From the NCBI RefSeq assembly GCF_024347075.1, contig NZ_AP024900.1:1364001-1428000 (forward strand): a stretch of 64,000 nucleotides of DNA, given 5' to 3'. This document shows positions 26,004-36,784 of the stretch, in pieces. Positions within the stretch are counted from its first letter, which is position 1. Each line of letters starts with the position of its first letter. The notes beneath the pieces are model-generated. The model worked only from the letters and a program-made list of their open reading frames with translations. It was not told the DNA's origin and did not search any database. Made by a program: the position numbers and the translations under genes. This DNA is from Vibrio rarus (lineage in GTDB: Bacteria > Pseudomonadota > Gammaproteobacteria > Enterobacterales > Vibrionaceae).

Positions 26004-29000
26004 TTACTTTGTAGCTTCACAATTCAAGTTCAAAAGCATTAACTCTCTTAATGCGACGGAAAATTTAGCAAATTCATGCACATTTCCTACTTTAAATTCA
26101 TTTAATGTGTTTTCCCAACGCTGTAATGCAATGCGATTGTTGCCGATCCAGTTTTCTATGGTCTCCTCTTCCGACATCACATTCTCACCACAATGACAAT
26201 TAAGCACTTGTACTGTTAATTGCCTTTGCTGCCAATCGAGATCTTCTCTAAATGCGGCTCTGGCTAAGGCTTGCCAGTTATTATCCACCACTTGATTGTT
26301 AATCTGCTCTAAGAACCAATGCAGGGATAATCGCTCTCCAAGATAAAAGTACAATTTTGCGGTGCGCTCAATGGAAGTGCCACACTCTTTCGCCGCCAGC
26401 GCTATGTCATAACAGCAATACAAGCTGGACAATCTTGCTAAGTAGTTGGCCAATTGCTTATCCACACCTTGGCTTATCCATTGATCAGCCACTGTTTGAT
26501 GTTGTTGCACCTCACCAGGTACTAAGAATTGATCCAACTTAGCAACGATCACCGCCACGTCCGATTTAAAACGTTTCACTAACTGTTCAACACTGCTGTT
26601 GTGTGAACGGTTGCGTAACATCCAGCGGGTTAAGCGACGTAATGTACGACGAATAACGCCCATTAATTGATACTGCAGTGAAGCGTCTATGCGGTTGTCA
26701 TGATCGCGAATTTGGCTAAATACTTCTGCAAAGTTAAACAGCTCTTTCGATGCCGTAAAGGCATTGGCAATATCTACCACACTTGCCCCTGTTTCTTCTT
26801 GCAAACGAGTGACAAAATTACAGCCCATTTCATTGACAATTTCATTGGCTAAAGCCGTGGCGATAATTTCTGTACGTAGTGGATGGTCATCCATAGTCGA
26901 TAAATAGTGACAGCGTAACCTCTGTGGAAAGTATTGCCCAAGAAGACGAGAGTGATAACTGTCTTTGGCGATAGCATCGTTAGCAAGCTCTTCTTTTAAA
27001 AGCATTTTTCCATAAGCAACTAACACAGATAATTCAGGTCTCGATAAGCCAACCCCCAATTTCTCTCGCTCAAGGAGTTGCTCATCATCCGGAATATACT
27101 CCAACTGACGATCTAAATGGCCCGCTTTTTCCATCGTATGAATAAAGCGCATTTGCTCTTTCATACCACTTAAACCCTGCTCTTGTGTGACGGATATGGA
27201 CTCTGATTGGCAATACGCGTGATGCAGTACTATCTGTGACACATCTTGCTCCATAGAGTCTAAGATTTCATTGCGCTGTTTCACGGTCAAATCACTGCTT
27301 TGCACTAACCCATTGAGCAATATCTTGATATTGACTTCGTTATCAGAGCTATCAACGCCCCCCACATTATCAATAAAGTCTGTATTGACGCGTCCTCCAT
27401 TAAGCGCAAACTCAATGCGTCCTAACTGAGTTAAGCCTAAATTACCTCCTTCACCCACCACTTTCGCTTTCAGTTGATTGCCATTAATTCGCAAAGCGTC
27501 ATTGGCGCGGTCCCCTACATCCCCATGGCTCTCCTTGCTCGACTTAATGTAGGTGCCAATGCCGCCATTCCATAATAGATCCACATCCATCATTAACAGG
27601 TGTTTAATCAGATCGTTGGGTGCCATGGAGTCCTGCGAAACCCCTAGCATAGCTTTGATTTCAGGTGACAACGTCACTGATTTTGCTTTGCGTGAAAATA
27701 CGCCACCACCTTTAGAGATCAATGACTTATCATAATCATCCCAACCGGTACGCGGGGTATTAAATAGGCGATCACGCTCTTTATAAGCGCTTGCCGCTTG
27801 TGGATTTGGATCAATGAATATATGCAGATGATTAAACGCGGCCTGCAAACGTATGTGCTTGGACAGCAACATGCCATTACCAAACACATCCCCCGCCATA
27901 TCGCCCACGCCAATCACCGTAAAATCGGTGGTTTGGCAGTTAACACCAAGCTCGCGAAAATGACGCTTCACCGACTCCCAACCCCCTTTAGCAGTGATGC
28001 CCATCACTTTATGGTCGTATCCGTTAGATCCACCGGAGGCAAACGCATCTCCAAGCCAAAAGTTGTACTGTTCGGATACACTATTGGCAATATCGGAAAA
28101 GGTGGCTGTGCCTTTATCTGCCGCTACCACTAAATAGGAATCATCTTCGTCATGACGCACTACATTTGGTGGTGGCACCAACTTTCCTTCAATAATATTG
28201 TCCGCCACATCCAGCAACGAACTGATAAATTTACGATAGCAACGTTGCCCTTCAGCAAAGATTTCATCTCTTCCTTGCATTAAGTGCTGCTGTTTACAGA
28301 CAAAGCCTCCTTTAGCGCCTACAGGCAATATCACGGTATTCTTTACTTGTTGCGCTTTAACAAGACCTAAGACTTCGGTACGAAAATCCTCTTGCCTATC
28401 AGACCAGCGCAAACCTCCTCGCGCCACTTTGCCACCGCGTAAGTGAACCCCTTCTACATCAGGAGCATAAACAAACATTTCAAACTCTGGCACAGGTTTG
28501 GGGATCTCTGGGATCTGTTTAGGGCTTAATTTTAATGCCAGGCAAGGTTTACGCTCACCCGCATCGGTGACTTGATAATAGTTGGTTCTCAACGTTGCTC
28601 TGATCATTTCAACATAGCGACGCAAGATCCGATCGTCATCTAGACTATCCACTTTATCTAATAGCCCTTTGATCTTTTCTATGATTTTTTGTTGTGAACT
28701 CTCATCGCCTTTATTTTGTGGTTTGAATCGTTTTTCAAATAGTTGCACCAAATAGGTGGCAATTTTAGGGTGAGCGGCTAACGCATCACCAATATAGTTT
28801 TGACTAAATGGGAAACCAACCTGACGCATATATTTGGCATAAGCACGTAAGATAGTGGTTTCCACACCACTGAGTCCTGCGCCTAACACTAAGCGGTTAA
28901 AGCCATCGTTATCTAATTCACCTTGCCAAACGCCAGCAAATGCCTGCTGAAAACGATCACGTACTTTATTGAAATCAACCACATTGCTGCCTTTGTGCAA

Positions 29001-30848
29001 CATAGAGAAATCTAAGATCCAATAGGTTTCCGCGTCATTGGTTTCTACTTGATAAGGAGACTCACCAATTACTCTTAAATCAAAGTTTTCCAACATCGGC
29101 ATTACATCGGATAAATGTATCGGGGCATTTTTATGATACAGCTTAAGATGCACAACCTTTGAGTCCATTAACTCTTCTTGTGGACGATAGAACAACATAC
29201 CTAACTGATTGAATTCATTTAATAATTGTAAACGCTCTATATCTGCAACCGCCGTATTAGGCAGTACCATCTCTTGATATGATCGGGGAAACGCTTGCAT
29301 GTATTTTTTCGCTAGAGGCAAACCTCGGCTTTCACCCAAATTGGAGATAACCGCTTGTTTCAATCGATCTCCCCAAGTGGATGAGGCTTCCATAAGATCT
29401 TGCTCAATGCTCTTTACATTGTAATCAAGATGACTGTCATCAACGCGCACGATGTAATGGGTTCGAGCCAAAGGACTTTCTGAGAAATAAGTAGTGAATT
29501 CTACCTCATTATCGGTATTAAACGCCCGTTGCAATATGCGCTGAGTTTGATGCCTAAGCTCGGTGTTATAACGCTCTTTTGTCACATAAACCATGCAACT
29601 GAGGAAACGACCAAACGGGTCTTTACGCACAAATAAACGAATCATATCGCGGTCTTGCATTTGTACGACGCCCATTCCGATATGTAGCAGTTCGTCTTCG
29701 GTTGCTTGCAGTAGTTCATCACGAGGATAGGTTTCTAGAATATTATGAAACGCTTTAAAGGCGTATGAACCGGGCATAAATCCACTGCTTTCTAAAATAC
29801 GAGCCACTTTATTACGGATCAAAGGGATCCTTTCCACGCTTTGGTTGTACACCGCCGATGTGTACAGGCCTGTAAAACGGTGTTCACCAATGACATTACC
29901 CTGCTTATCAAAGCGTTTGATCCCAATATAATCATTGTACGCTGGGCGATGAATGCGCGATGCGCGATTGCCTTTGGTCAAAATTAGGATATAAGGTTTC
30001 GTCGCCTCTTCTCTAGCGGATACAGAAAAATTCGACAGCTTAGTGGCTCGCACACGTGCAGGATCGGCAAATAAGCCAAGACCTGGCTCTGGTGTGGGTT
30101 GTAAAATGCTTTCTTCATCCACCTCTACCAAACGATACTCTTTGTAACCCATTAAGGTGAAGTTATGATCCCCAAGCCAGTTTAAAAACTGCAACGACTC
30201 TTCAATATGGTCGTTATCAATGCTTTTAATGGATTCCAGTTGTTTCACCTGCTCTATCACTGCGGCCAAACTGCTGCTCATAGGTTGCCAATCACTGACC
30301 ACCCGGTGTGTATCTTCCAGTACACTGATTAATTCAGATTCAAGTTGCGTCATCTGTCCTTTGCTGGACAGTCTATCCACTTCGAGATGAAACACCGATT
30401 GCAACTGGCCACCTAATTTATTGTTATTAATATCAATAACTTTGTTTTGTTTTAGATGCAGTTTTGCTGGCCCATGTAACATAATATGGCTAGATAAGCC
30501 TAAACGTGACAGTGTCATTTTTATTGAGTCTACTAAGAACGACATGTCCGGCACTATGATTTCCACTATGGTGTGCGTTGACTGCCACCCATGGCGACTT
30601 AATGTAGGGTTAAATACTCGAACAGAGAGATCATTGAAAGTTTTCTCCTTCATGTGTTGCCATAAACTGACCACGGCCCCATACAAATCGGATTCATTTC
30701 GAGATATCAGATCATCATGAGAGATATTGCTAAATAAATGCTGTGCCAGTTTTGTTACAACTTGCTGATGTTCAGAATCCAACTTATCGTTAATCAGTTG
30801 GTAGACCTTTTCGAGTAAAACAGGGACTGAGGGTTGACGAGTGTTCAC
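26004..30848 (-). CDS. gdhB: NAD-specific glutamate dehydrogenase, large (180-kDa) class
   Basis: Cytosolic catabolic enzyme that converts glutamate plus NAD to 2-oxoglutarate and ammonia. The product has 1614 residues, the length of the L-180 class that Escherichia coli lacks. The long N-terminal regulatory part (ACT-like, about 1-600) contains VEIIVPDMSFLVDSIKM and RDMIRLFVRKDPFGRF. The catalytic part has GGKVARGGLRWSDR, ILPVGAKGGFVCKQ (substrate Lys), TVIGVGDMAGDVFGNGML (NAD fold) and FIDPNPQAA. The C-terminal part is helical and contains GLSRPELSVLVAYGK. Monocistronic with its own terminator. A perfect matS (27665) and near-matS sites (26907, 30506) lie inside it. Confidence 0.96.
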   Translation of the reverse strand: MNTRQPSVPVLLEKVYQLINDKLDSEHQQVVTKLAQHLFSNISHDDLISRNESDLYGAVVSLWQHMKEKTFNDLSVRVFNPTLSRHGWQSTHTIVEIIVPDMSFLVDSIKMTLSRLGLSSHIMLHGPAKLHLKQNKVIDINNNKLGGQLQSVFHLEVDRLSSKGQMTQLESELISVLEDTHRVVSDWQPMSSSLAAVIEQVKQLESIKSIDNDHIEESLQFLNWLGDHNFTLMGYKEYRLVEVDEESILQPTPEPGLGLFADPARVRATKLSNFSVSAREEATKPYILILTKGNRASRIHRPAYNDYIGIKRFDKQGNVIGEHRFTGLYTSAVYNQSVERIPLIRNKVARILESSGFMPGSYAFKAFHNILETYPRDELLQATEDELLHIGMGVVQMQDRDMIRLFVRKDPFGRFLSCMVYVTKERYNTELRHQTQRILQRAFNTDNEVEFTTYFSESPLARTHYIVRVDDSHLDYNVKSIEQDLMEASSTWGDRLKQAVISNLGESRGLPLAKKYMQAFPRSYQEMVLPNTAVADIERLQLLNEFNQLGMLFYRPQEELMDSKVVHLKLYHKNAPIHLSDVMPMLENFDLRVIGESPYQVETNDAETYWILDFSMLHKGSNVVDFNKVRDRFQQAFAGVWQGELDNDGFNRLVLGAGLSGVETTILRAYAKYMRQVGFPFSQNYIGDALAAHPKIATYLVQLFEKRFKPQNKGDESSQQKIIEKIKGLLDKVDSLDDDRILRRYVEMIRATLRTNYYQVTDAGERKPCLALKLSPKQIPEIPKPVPEFEMFVYAPDVEGVHLRGGKVARGGLRWSDRQEDFRTEVLGLVKAQQVKNTVILPVGAKGGFVCKQQHLMQGRDEIFAEGQRCYRKFISSLLDVADNIIEGKLVPPPNVVRHDEDDSYLVVAADKGTATFSDIANSVSEQYNFWLGDAFASGGSNGYDHKVMGITAKGGWESVKRHFRELGVNCQTTDFTVIGVGDMAGDVFGNGMLLSKHIRLQAAFNHLHIFIDPNPQAASAYKERDRLFNTPRTGWDDYDKSLISKGGGVFSRKAKSVTLSPEIKAMLGVSQDSMAPNDLIKHLLMMDVDLLWNGGIGTYIKSSKESHGDVGDRANDALRINGNQLKAKVVGEGGNLGLTQLGRIEFALNGGRVNTDFIDNVGGVDSSDNEVNIKILLNGLVQSSDLTVKQRNEILDSMEQDVSQIVLHHAYCQSESISVTQEQGLSGMKEQMRFIHTMEKAGHLDRQLEYIPDDEQLLEREKLGVGLSRPELSVLVAYGKMLLKEELANDAIAKDSYHSRLLGQYFPQRLRCHYLSTMDDHPLRTEIIATALANEIVNEMGCNFVTRLQEETGASVVDIANAFTASKELFNFAEVFSQIRDHDNRIDASLQYQLMGVIRRTLRRLTRWMLRNRSHNSSVEQLVKRFKSDVAVIVAKLDQFLVPGEVQQHQTVADQWISQGVDKQLANYLARLSSLYCCYDIALAAKECGTSIERTAKLYFYLGERLSLHWFLEQINNQVVDNNWQALARAAFREDLDWQQRQLTVQVLNCHCGENVMSEEETIENWIGNNRIALQRWENTLNEFKVGNVHEFAKFSVALRELMLLNLNCEATK
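26907..26919. other. matS-like site (one mismatch)
   Basis: GTGACAGCGTAAC, the same 13-mer as upstream of matP; 12 of 13 positions fit the matS consensus. Inside gdhB. Confidence 0.45.
27665..27677. other. matS: matS site (perfect)
   Basis: GTGACAACGTCAC fits the consensus at all positions. Inside gdhB, 14.4 kb from dif. Confidence 0.85.
30506..30518. other. matS-like site (one mismatch)
   Basis: GTGACAGTGTCAT differs from the matS consensus only at the last base. Inside gdhB near its 5' end. Confidence 0.45.
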
Positions 30849-30913
30849 AGGGCATACTCCATATGAGAGTTTTATTGTTATATTAGTAGCTAGAGGTTGC
30901 CTCAGTAGCTACG

Positions 30914-30929
30914 AGCAGAATTCTCTGCT
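30914..30929. promoter_or_regulatory. inverted repeat upstream of gdhB
   Basis: AGCAGA-ATTC-TCTGCT lies 66 bp upstream of the gdhB start. Beside it TAGCTA occurs twice (about 30887 and 30906). It could be an operator or a leader hairpin; no regulator was recognised. Confidence 0.35.
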
Positions 30930-31049
30930 ACTTCGCCCTATTGTAAGTTTTTAATATCAAAAATGTTATAAAAATAAACAGATGATAATCAAAAAACCCA
31001 TACATGTAACAAATTCATTAGTTGCTTCATGTTTCTCTTGAATATGCTC

Positions 31050-31080
31050 AAAAAAAAGGCTTAGCAATTGCTAAGCCTTA
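31050..31080 (-). terminator. terminator of pepN
   Basis: AAGGCTTAGCAA / TTGCTAAGCCTT, a perfect 12-bp stem, with a run of T on the minus strand. Confidence 0.92.
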
Positions 31081-31118
31081 ATACATCAATGAAGTGCCTT
31101 TATAAACAAACCCGTAGC

Positions 31119-33722
31119 TTATTTAAGTGCCGCTTCCACTTTTTCAAACAAATCTTTTGCTAAGTTTGGTGTGTCTCTTAAAGACTCAAGCTGTTGACGC
31201 ATCAACTGTTTTCTTTGCTCATCGTAACGGGCAAATTTCAACAATGGATCCAATAAGCGAGACGCCACTTGTGGGTTGATGCTATTAAGTTTCGCTAACA
31301 TCTCTCCTGCAAATTGATAACCACTGCCATCAATGGCATGAAATGCATAAGGGTTAGCAAAGAAAGAACCAATCAAGTTACGGGTACGGTTCGGATTTTG
31401 TAAGCTAAACGCGCTGTGTTGCATGGACTCTTTCACTCCTGCTAACGCGTCTTTGCTTGGCTTAATGCCTTGTAACATAAACCATTTATCCATAACTAGT
31501 CCATCATTAGACCAAGTATCACTAAAGGCTTGCATCAGTTCATCACGACTTTGTAGGCCACACAAGTTGGCCGCAGACAGTGCGCCCATAGTGTCAGTCA
31601 TATTGTCACTAGCCTTAAATTGCTTAGCGGCTAAATCGCTGTAGTCAGGTAAACAAGATAAGAAATTCAAACAAATGTTACGCAGTGAGCGCTTTGCAAT
31701 GCTTTGATGGGCAACATCATAGCTCTCACTGGCCAGTGTTTGATAAGTGTGTAGGAGCTCTTTCTCTAATCCTTTTGCTAAGTTCAGTTTTAGAGATTTC
31801 AGAGCTTGGCAAATGCCATCAACATCAATGACATCAAACCAACCGCTCACTTCACTGTGCGGTGGTAATGTCAGTGCTTCGGCAATAAAGGCATTGTCTA
31901 AATGTTCATCCACTAACAAGGCTCTATAGGCATTCAACACGTCATCGGATAATTGGATTGGGCATCCATCTGTCACAGCCGCTTTGATGTATTTTGCCAT
32001 CAAGCTTTGTCCTGCATCCCAACGAGAAACTTCGTTAGTGGCGCACTTCATTAACAAGACTAGTTGTTGTTCGCTGTATTGGTAGTTGAGTTTGACCGGC
32101 GCGGTAAACTCACGTAGCAAAGATGGGGTTGGTTTCTCATCCACATTTTCAAACACAAAACGTTGAGAGTCCTGTTTTAGTTGCAGAAGTGAAGCACAGC
32201 TTTCACCATCTATCTGCAATGGAATAACGGTGCCATCGGCGCGATACAGTTCCACATCAAACGGAATGTGCAGTGCTTGCTTATCCTGTTGCGTGGCGGT
32301 GGGTTCGGTATGCTGAGTGATGGTAAGTGTGTACGTTTTGCTTTGTGCATCATACTCATCAGTAACCGAAACAATTGGAGTACCTGACTGGCTGTACCAA
32401 AGTTTGAACTGGCTTAAATCAACCCCTGACGCATCTTGCATTGCTGCCACAAAATCATCACAAGTGGCCGCTGTGCCATCATGGCGCTCAAAATAAAGTT
32501 TGATGCCCGCTTGGAATGCTTGTTCACCTAAAAGCGTGTGGATCATACGGATCACTTCACTGCCCTTTTCATACACAGTTAAGGTATAAAAATTGTTCAT
32601 TTCGATGACTTTTTCTGGACGAATTGGATGCGACATAGGGCTGGCATCTTCAGCGAACTGTGGACCACGAATGATACGAACATTTTTGATTCGATTTACC
32701 GGGCGAGAGCCTAAATCACTGGAGAACTCTTGATCGCGAAATACCGTTAAACCTTCTTTCAGGCTCAATTGGAACCAATCACGACAAGTCACGCGGTTAC
32801 CCGTCCAGTTATGGAAATATTCATGGCCAATTACCGCTTCAATACCTAGGTAGTCTCTATCTGTTGCTGTTGCTTGGTCTGCTAGCACAAACATAGAGTT
32901 AAAGACGTTCAAGCCTTTATTCTCCATCGCTCCCATATTAAAGAAGTCCACCGCCACAATCATGTAGATGTCTAGATCATACTCAAGATCAAAGCGCTCT
33001 TCGTCCCATTTCATGGAATTTTTTAAGCTAAGCATTGCATGTTGGGCACGTTGTTTATTGCCTTTATCCACAAAGATTTCAAGGGCAACATCACGACCAG
33101 AGCGAGTGGTAAAGGTATCGGTAAGTTGGTCAAAATCCCCAGCCACCAGCGCAAACAGATAACAAGGTTTTGGATGAGGATCTTGCCATTTAACCCAATG
33201 ACGACCATTCCCACAATTCCCTTGAGCAATCTTATTACCGTTACTTAATAGAAACGGGAAAGCGTCTTTATCTGCTTCTATAGTGGTGGTGTATTTTGCC
33301 AGAACGTCGGGTCTGTCAAGAAAATAGGTAATACGTCTAAAGCCTTCTGCCTCACACTGAGTACAAAATGCACCATCGGATAAATATAACCCTTCTAGTG
33401 CAGTATTCTCTGTAGGGTTAATTTGTGTGGTAATGGTTAACTCAAATGACTGCGGTAAGTTTGCAATAGACAAACCCTCTTCTGTCACTGTGTAATCAGA
33501 CCAAGATTTACCATCCACTAAAAGATCTTTTAATAAAAGCTGATCACCCACCAACTGTAATACAGTGGCCCCTTGTGTAGCGGTGACCATTGAGGTGGCC
33601 GTAACTAAGGTATCAGTGGTGTGTAAGTTAAACACCAGATCAAGGCTTTCGATTGTGTGAGATGGGATAGTGTAATCTTTACGATATTTAGCCACAGGCT
33701 GAACAGAAGCAGCGTCGTTCAT
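31119..33722 (-). CDS. pepN: aminopeptidase N (M1 zinc metallopeptidase)
   Basis: Cytosolic broad-specificity aminopeptidase that finishes peptide breakdown. The product has 867 residues, close to the Escherichia coli enzyme (870). The exopeptidase motif is MGAMENKGLNVFNS, and the zinc site is HEYFHNWTGNR with the third ligand Glu in SLKEGLTVFRD. The N-terminal beta domain begins YRKDYTIPSHTIESLDLVF, and a helical C-terminal half follows. Monocistronic between clear terminators. It overlaps no other gene. Confidence 0.97.
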   Translation of the reverse strand: MNDAASVQPVAKYRKDYTIPSHTIESLDLVFNLHTTDTLVTATSMVTATQGATVLQLVGDQLLLKDLLVDGKSWSDYTVTEEGLSIANLPQSFELTITTQINPTENTALEGLYLSDGAFCTQCEAEGFRRITYFLDRPDVLAKYTTTIEADKDAFPFLLSNGNKIAQGNCGNGRHWVKWQDPHPKPCYLFALVAGDFDQLTDTFTTRSGRDVALEIFVDKGNKQRAQHAMLSLKNSMKWDEERFDLEYDLDIYMIVAVDFFNMGAMENKGLNVFNSMFVLADQATATDRDYLGIEAVIGHEYFHNWTGNRVTCRDWFQLSLKEGLTVFRDQEFSSDLGSRPVNRIKNVRIIRGPQFAEDASPMSHPIRPEKVIEMNNFYTLTVYEKGSEVIRMIHTLLGEQAFQAGIKLYFERHDGTAATCDDFVAAMQDASGVDLSQFKLWYSQSGTPIVSVTDEYDAQSKTYTLTITQHTEPTATQQDKQALHIPFDVELYRADGTVIPLQIDGESCASLLQLKQDSQRFVFENVDEKPTPSLLREFTAPVKLNYQYSEQQLVLLMKCATNEVSRWDAGQSLMAKYIKAAVTDGCPIQLSDDVLNAYRALLVDEHLDNAFIAEALTLPPHSEVSGWFDVIDVDGICQALKSLKLNLAKGLEKELLHTYQTLASESYDVAHQSIAKRSLRNICLNFLSCLPDYSDLAAKQFKASDNMTDTMGALSAANLCGLQSRDELMQAFSDTWSNDGLVMDKWFMLQGIKPSKDALAGVKESMQHSAFSLQNPNRTRNLIGSFFANPYAFHAIDGSGYQFAGEMLAKLNSINPQVASRLLDPLLKFARYDEQRKQLMRQQLESLRDTPNLAKDLFEKVEAALK

Positions 33723-33942
33723 TTCGACTTCCTTTGAATGAAATTAATTTAAGTTAAGAGTCTATTTTTCTTACATAAATTACAAGTTTTCTACTTGTTT
33801 ATTTAGCAATAGTCGGTAAAAGCTCTTTCCTTTGCAGGGATTATATTACCATACACAATCATAACTCTACTCTAAGGTGCAAAGAGCAATTATTTTTATT
33901 TAGAGATGCACAAATACATTGCAAATTTATCAGTAGAAATGT

Positions 33943-34602
33943 TTAACGTACCCGAGTGAGTTCGGCGTACATGTCGATTCCTGAACCTGATAATGTGAGA
34001 GTGTCGTCTTGCAGATTATAATTAGATTGAGTTTCGCCATTTTCATACAGCAATACTAAGTGGTCATCTTCTATATAATAAATGCCGTGTCGTACCGACT
34101 CTTGTCCTTCTATACCACTGGTACGGAACATAAAAATAAAATCGGGTTGTAGCACTAAGTCGACCTTTTTAACTTTACTGGCTAATAAATCGTCACCCGA
34201 CAAAACGCGACTAGACCACAGTCCGGCTAAAGGCTTCGACAAATTTTTCTTAAAAATAATGCCATTTAAATTTAAGCGATTATGGGTAGTTTTATAAGCA
34301 TACACTTGTGGTGCTTGGCTATTTGACCCCAGCATAAGTGTATCGTCATTGGCATGATACTCACCTTCCCAACGCTCTACGCTGTAGTCTCGTTTTTGTA
34401 TATCTAAGGTAAAGTAATATTGAGAATTAAAACGCATACGAATGGCAAGAAAATCATCTTGATTAGCGTCAGGTTCGCTATTAACAATGTACCATTCACC
34501 GAGTAAAAACGGATATTCAAAACTGGCTTCTTGCCCTTCTTTAGCTTGAGAAAGAAACGGCAGTAAGGTTATGCAGACAAAAATAAACCACATTCTCAAC
34601 AT
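33943..34602 (-). CDS. exported hypothetical protein upstream of pepN
   Basis: Family not recognised. The product has 219 residues with a signal peptide (MLRMWFIFVCITLLPFLSQA) and a beta-rich mature part containing FLLGEWYIVNSEPD, YSVERWEGEYHANDDTLMLG and PLAGLWSSRVLSGDDL. That pattern recalls lipocalin-like or META-like barrels (GxW motifs occur twice). The frame is open to 34647, but GAGGGA just before the ATG at 34602 and the signal peptide set this start. It lies downstream of prc in the same direction, separated by a terminator. Likely periplasmic. Confidence 0.75.
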   Translation of the reverse strand: MLRMWFIFVCITLLPFLSQAKEGQEASFEYPFLLGEWYIVNSEPDANQDDFLAIRMRFNSQYYFTLDIQKRDYSVERWEGEYHANDDTLMLGSNSQAPQVYAYKTTHNRLNLNGIIFKKNLSKPLAGLWSSRVLSGDDLLASKVKKVDLVLQPDFIFMFRTSGIEGQESVRHGIYYIEDDHLVLLYENGETQSNYNLQDDTLTLSGSGIDMYAELTRVR

Positions 34603-34707
34603 CAGCTTTCCCTCATCTAAGCAGTAATAACTCAAGCTTAGATACACATCGCTAATAATGCTAAAAATTTGATCTCAATCACACAATTAAACTCGGCAGT
34701 TTATGGC

Positions 34708-34740
34708 AAAAAAAAGGTGACCTATGGCCACCTTTTAAAA
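34708..34740 (-). terminator. terminator of proQ-prc
   Basis: AAAAGGTG / CACCTTTT with a 9-nt loop, followed on the minus strand by more T. Starts 20 bp after the prc stop codon. Confidence 0.88.
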
Positions 34741-34759
34741 ACACTTAAACAAAATGCGC

Positions 34760-36766
34760 TTATTTTTTGTCTGAATCAGACAACATATCAACCATGATAG
34801 CCATAGATTCATCTAGGTAAGCATCCGGAGCTTTATAATCACTCGGTACATCATCTAGAGATTTAAAGGCTTTCTCTCCATGGGCTTTTTGACGCTGATT
34901 AATGCGTTGCAAGCGTTGCGCTTCTCGCTCTGCTGACTCTTTCTGACGGGTCTTCATATTTAAAGAAAGATCGTTTGAATCTTTCTCAGCTTGATATTTG
35001 ACAATATCTTGCTCAATGAAACCAAACTCCATGTCTTGTTTAACACGTTGTTCGTGTTGCTTAGTCAAAGTCGCAATTAAAGAAGATTCATCGTGAAATT
35101 GGCTGTAAGTGGCTGCCGGAATGCTATCCCAAGGTAGAGCATTGTCCTCAACACTTTCCCCAGTTTCTGCAGGAATCACCGGTGTTGGGTATTGAATATC
35201 AGGAATCACCCCTTTATTTTGCGTACTGCCACCGTTAATTCTGTAGAATTTTTGAATGGTGTACTGCACATAGCCCAACTCATTATCAAACAGATCATAG
35301 ATATGGTTTAACGATCTGTGTTGTTGCACTGTACCTTTACCGAATGAATTCTCACCCAATACGATGGCACGGCCATAATCTTGCATAGCTGCAGCAAAGA
35401 TTTCTGACGCCGATGCACTGTAGCGGTTTATTAATACCGTTAAAGGACCATCATAACTGATCACGTTATCGTTATCGGAATTGACATTAATGCGGCCATA
35501 ACTGTCTCGAACTTGCACAACAGGACCGCTAGTTATAAACAATCCAGACAGAGCCGTTGCCTCACTGAGCGCACCACCACCGTTATTACGCAAATCAACT
35601 AAAATGCCATCGACTTTTTGCTCTTTTAGCTGTGCAATCAGCTTATCCGTATCTTTAGACAGACCCACATAAAAACTTGGTACTTCTAAAACACCGAACT
35701 TTTTACCGTCTTTTTCTATAACTTCTGATTTAACGGCGCGATCTTCTAAGCGAACTTTATCGCGAACAATGGTGATTTCACGACTTTTTGCGTTTTTACC
35801 TTCCGGCAAGATTTGCAGTATCACTTTAGTGCCTTTAGGCCCCTTAATAAGTTCAACCACATCATCAAGACGCCAGCCGATAACATCGACGACCTCTTTG
35901 CCTTCTTGACCAACACCAATAATGCGATCCCCTTTATTCAGCTCTTTACTTTTAGAGGCGGGACCACCGGTAACCAAAGAACGGATAACCGTATAATCAT
36001 CGGTCATCTGTAATACGGCCCCGATGCCTTCAAGAGAAAGGTTCATTTCAGCTTGAAAAGTATCGGCATTACGAGGAGATAGATAACTGGTATGAGGATC
36101 CACTTGGCGAGCAAATGCGTTCATGTACGTTTGGAACACATCTTCACTATGAGACTGAGAAATCCGTTTCATTGCATTATTATAACGCTTGCTAAGTATC
36201 TCTTTAATTTCTGGCCATTTCTTGTCAGTTAATGCCAGATTTAACGCATCATACTTAACTCGTTTACGCCAAAGCTCATCAATGTCATGTTGATTTTTTG
36301 GCCAATCCGCTTTACTTCGATCCAATTCGATGGATTCATCCGTATCAAATTTTATTTCATGATCAAGTAAACTAAGAGCATAAGTATAGCGTTCAAAACG
36401 TTTACGCATCGCGTTATTGTATAACTCAAAAGCAATGGTGTTATCCCCTTGCTTTAATGCATCATCTAATTGAACACGTTGCTGTTGAAAGCCATCGATT
36501 TCAGATTGAGTAAACAGATTATGGCTAAAATCAAGCATGTTTAAATAACGATCAAAGATCTCCGAAGAGAAAGCGTCATCTAAGGTAAATTGCTTATAGT
36601 GAGATCGAGTAAAACGAGAAGTGACTCGCTTTGCCGCTGTCTGATGTTGAAGTTCTGGAGTGAGAACAGGTAAGTCTTTAACCGTAAGGTTAGCTTCAAC
36701 AGCATTTGCTGAAGCAGCTAGCATAACACTAGCTGCAATCAAGGTAATCTTTGAACGCATTTTCAT
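34760..36766 (-). CDS. prc: tail-specific protease Prc
   Basis: Periplasmic serine protease that trims or degrades envelope proteins from the C-terminus, including cell-wall hydrolases in Escherichia coli. The product has 668 residues. The signal peptide is ITLIAASVMLAASANA. The PDZ domain is at about residues 240-320 (MNLSLEGIGAVLQM, NKGDRIIGVGQ). The catalytic domain carries VLINRYSASASEIFAAAMQ (Ser) and GENSFGKGTVQQ (Lys). A C-terminal helical part (DUF3340-like) follows. proQ ends 18 bp upstream in the same direction, the conserved proQ-prc pair. Confidence 0.97.
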   Translation of the reverse strand: MKMRSKITLIAASVMLAASANAVEANLTVKDLPVLTPELQHQTAAKRVTSRFTRSHYKQFTLDDAFSSEIFDRYLNMLDFSHNLFTQSEIDGFQQQRVQLDDALKQGDNTIAFELYNNAMRKRFERYTYALSLLDHEIKFDTDESIELDRSKADWPKNQHDIDELWRKRVKYDALNLALTDKKWPEIKEILSKRYNNAMKRISQSHSEDVFQTYMNAFARQVDPHTSYLSPRNADTFQAEMNLSLEGIGAVLQMTDDYTVIRSLVTGGPASKSKELNKGDRIIGVGQEGKEVVDVIGWRLDDVVELIKGPKGTKVILQILPEGKNAKSREITIVRDKVRLEDRAVKSEVIEKDGKKFGVLEVPSFYVGLSKDTDKLIAQLKEQKVDGILVDLRNNGGGALSEATALSGLFITSGPVVQVRDSYGRINVNSDNDNVISYDGPLTVLINRYSASASEIFAAAMQDYGRAIVLGENSFGKGTVQQHRSLNHIYDLFDNELGYVQYTIQKFYRINGGSTQNKGVIPDIQYPTPVIPAETGESVEDNALPWDSIPAATYSQFHDESSLIATLTKQHEQRVKQDMEFGFIEQDIVKYQAEKDSNDLSLNMKTRQKESAEREAQRLQRINQRQKAHGEKAFKSLDDVPSDYKAPDAYLDESMAIMVDMLSDSDKK

Positions 36767-36784
36767 TCGCAGGATAAGCTCCTT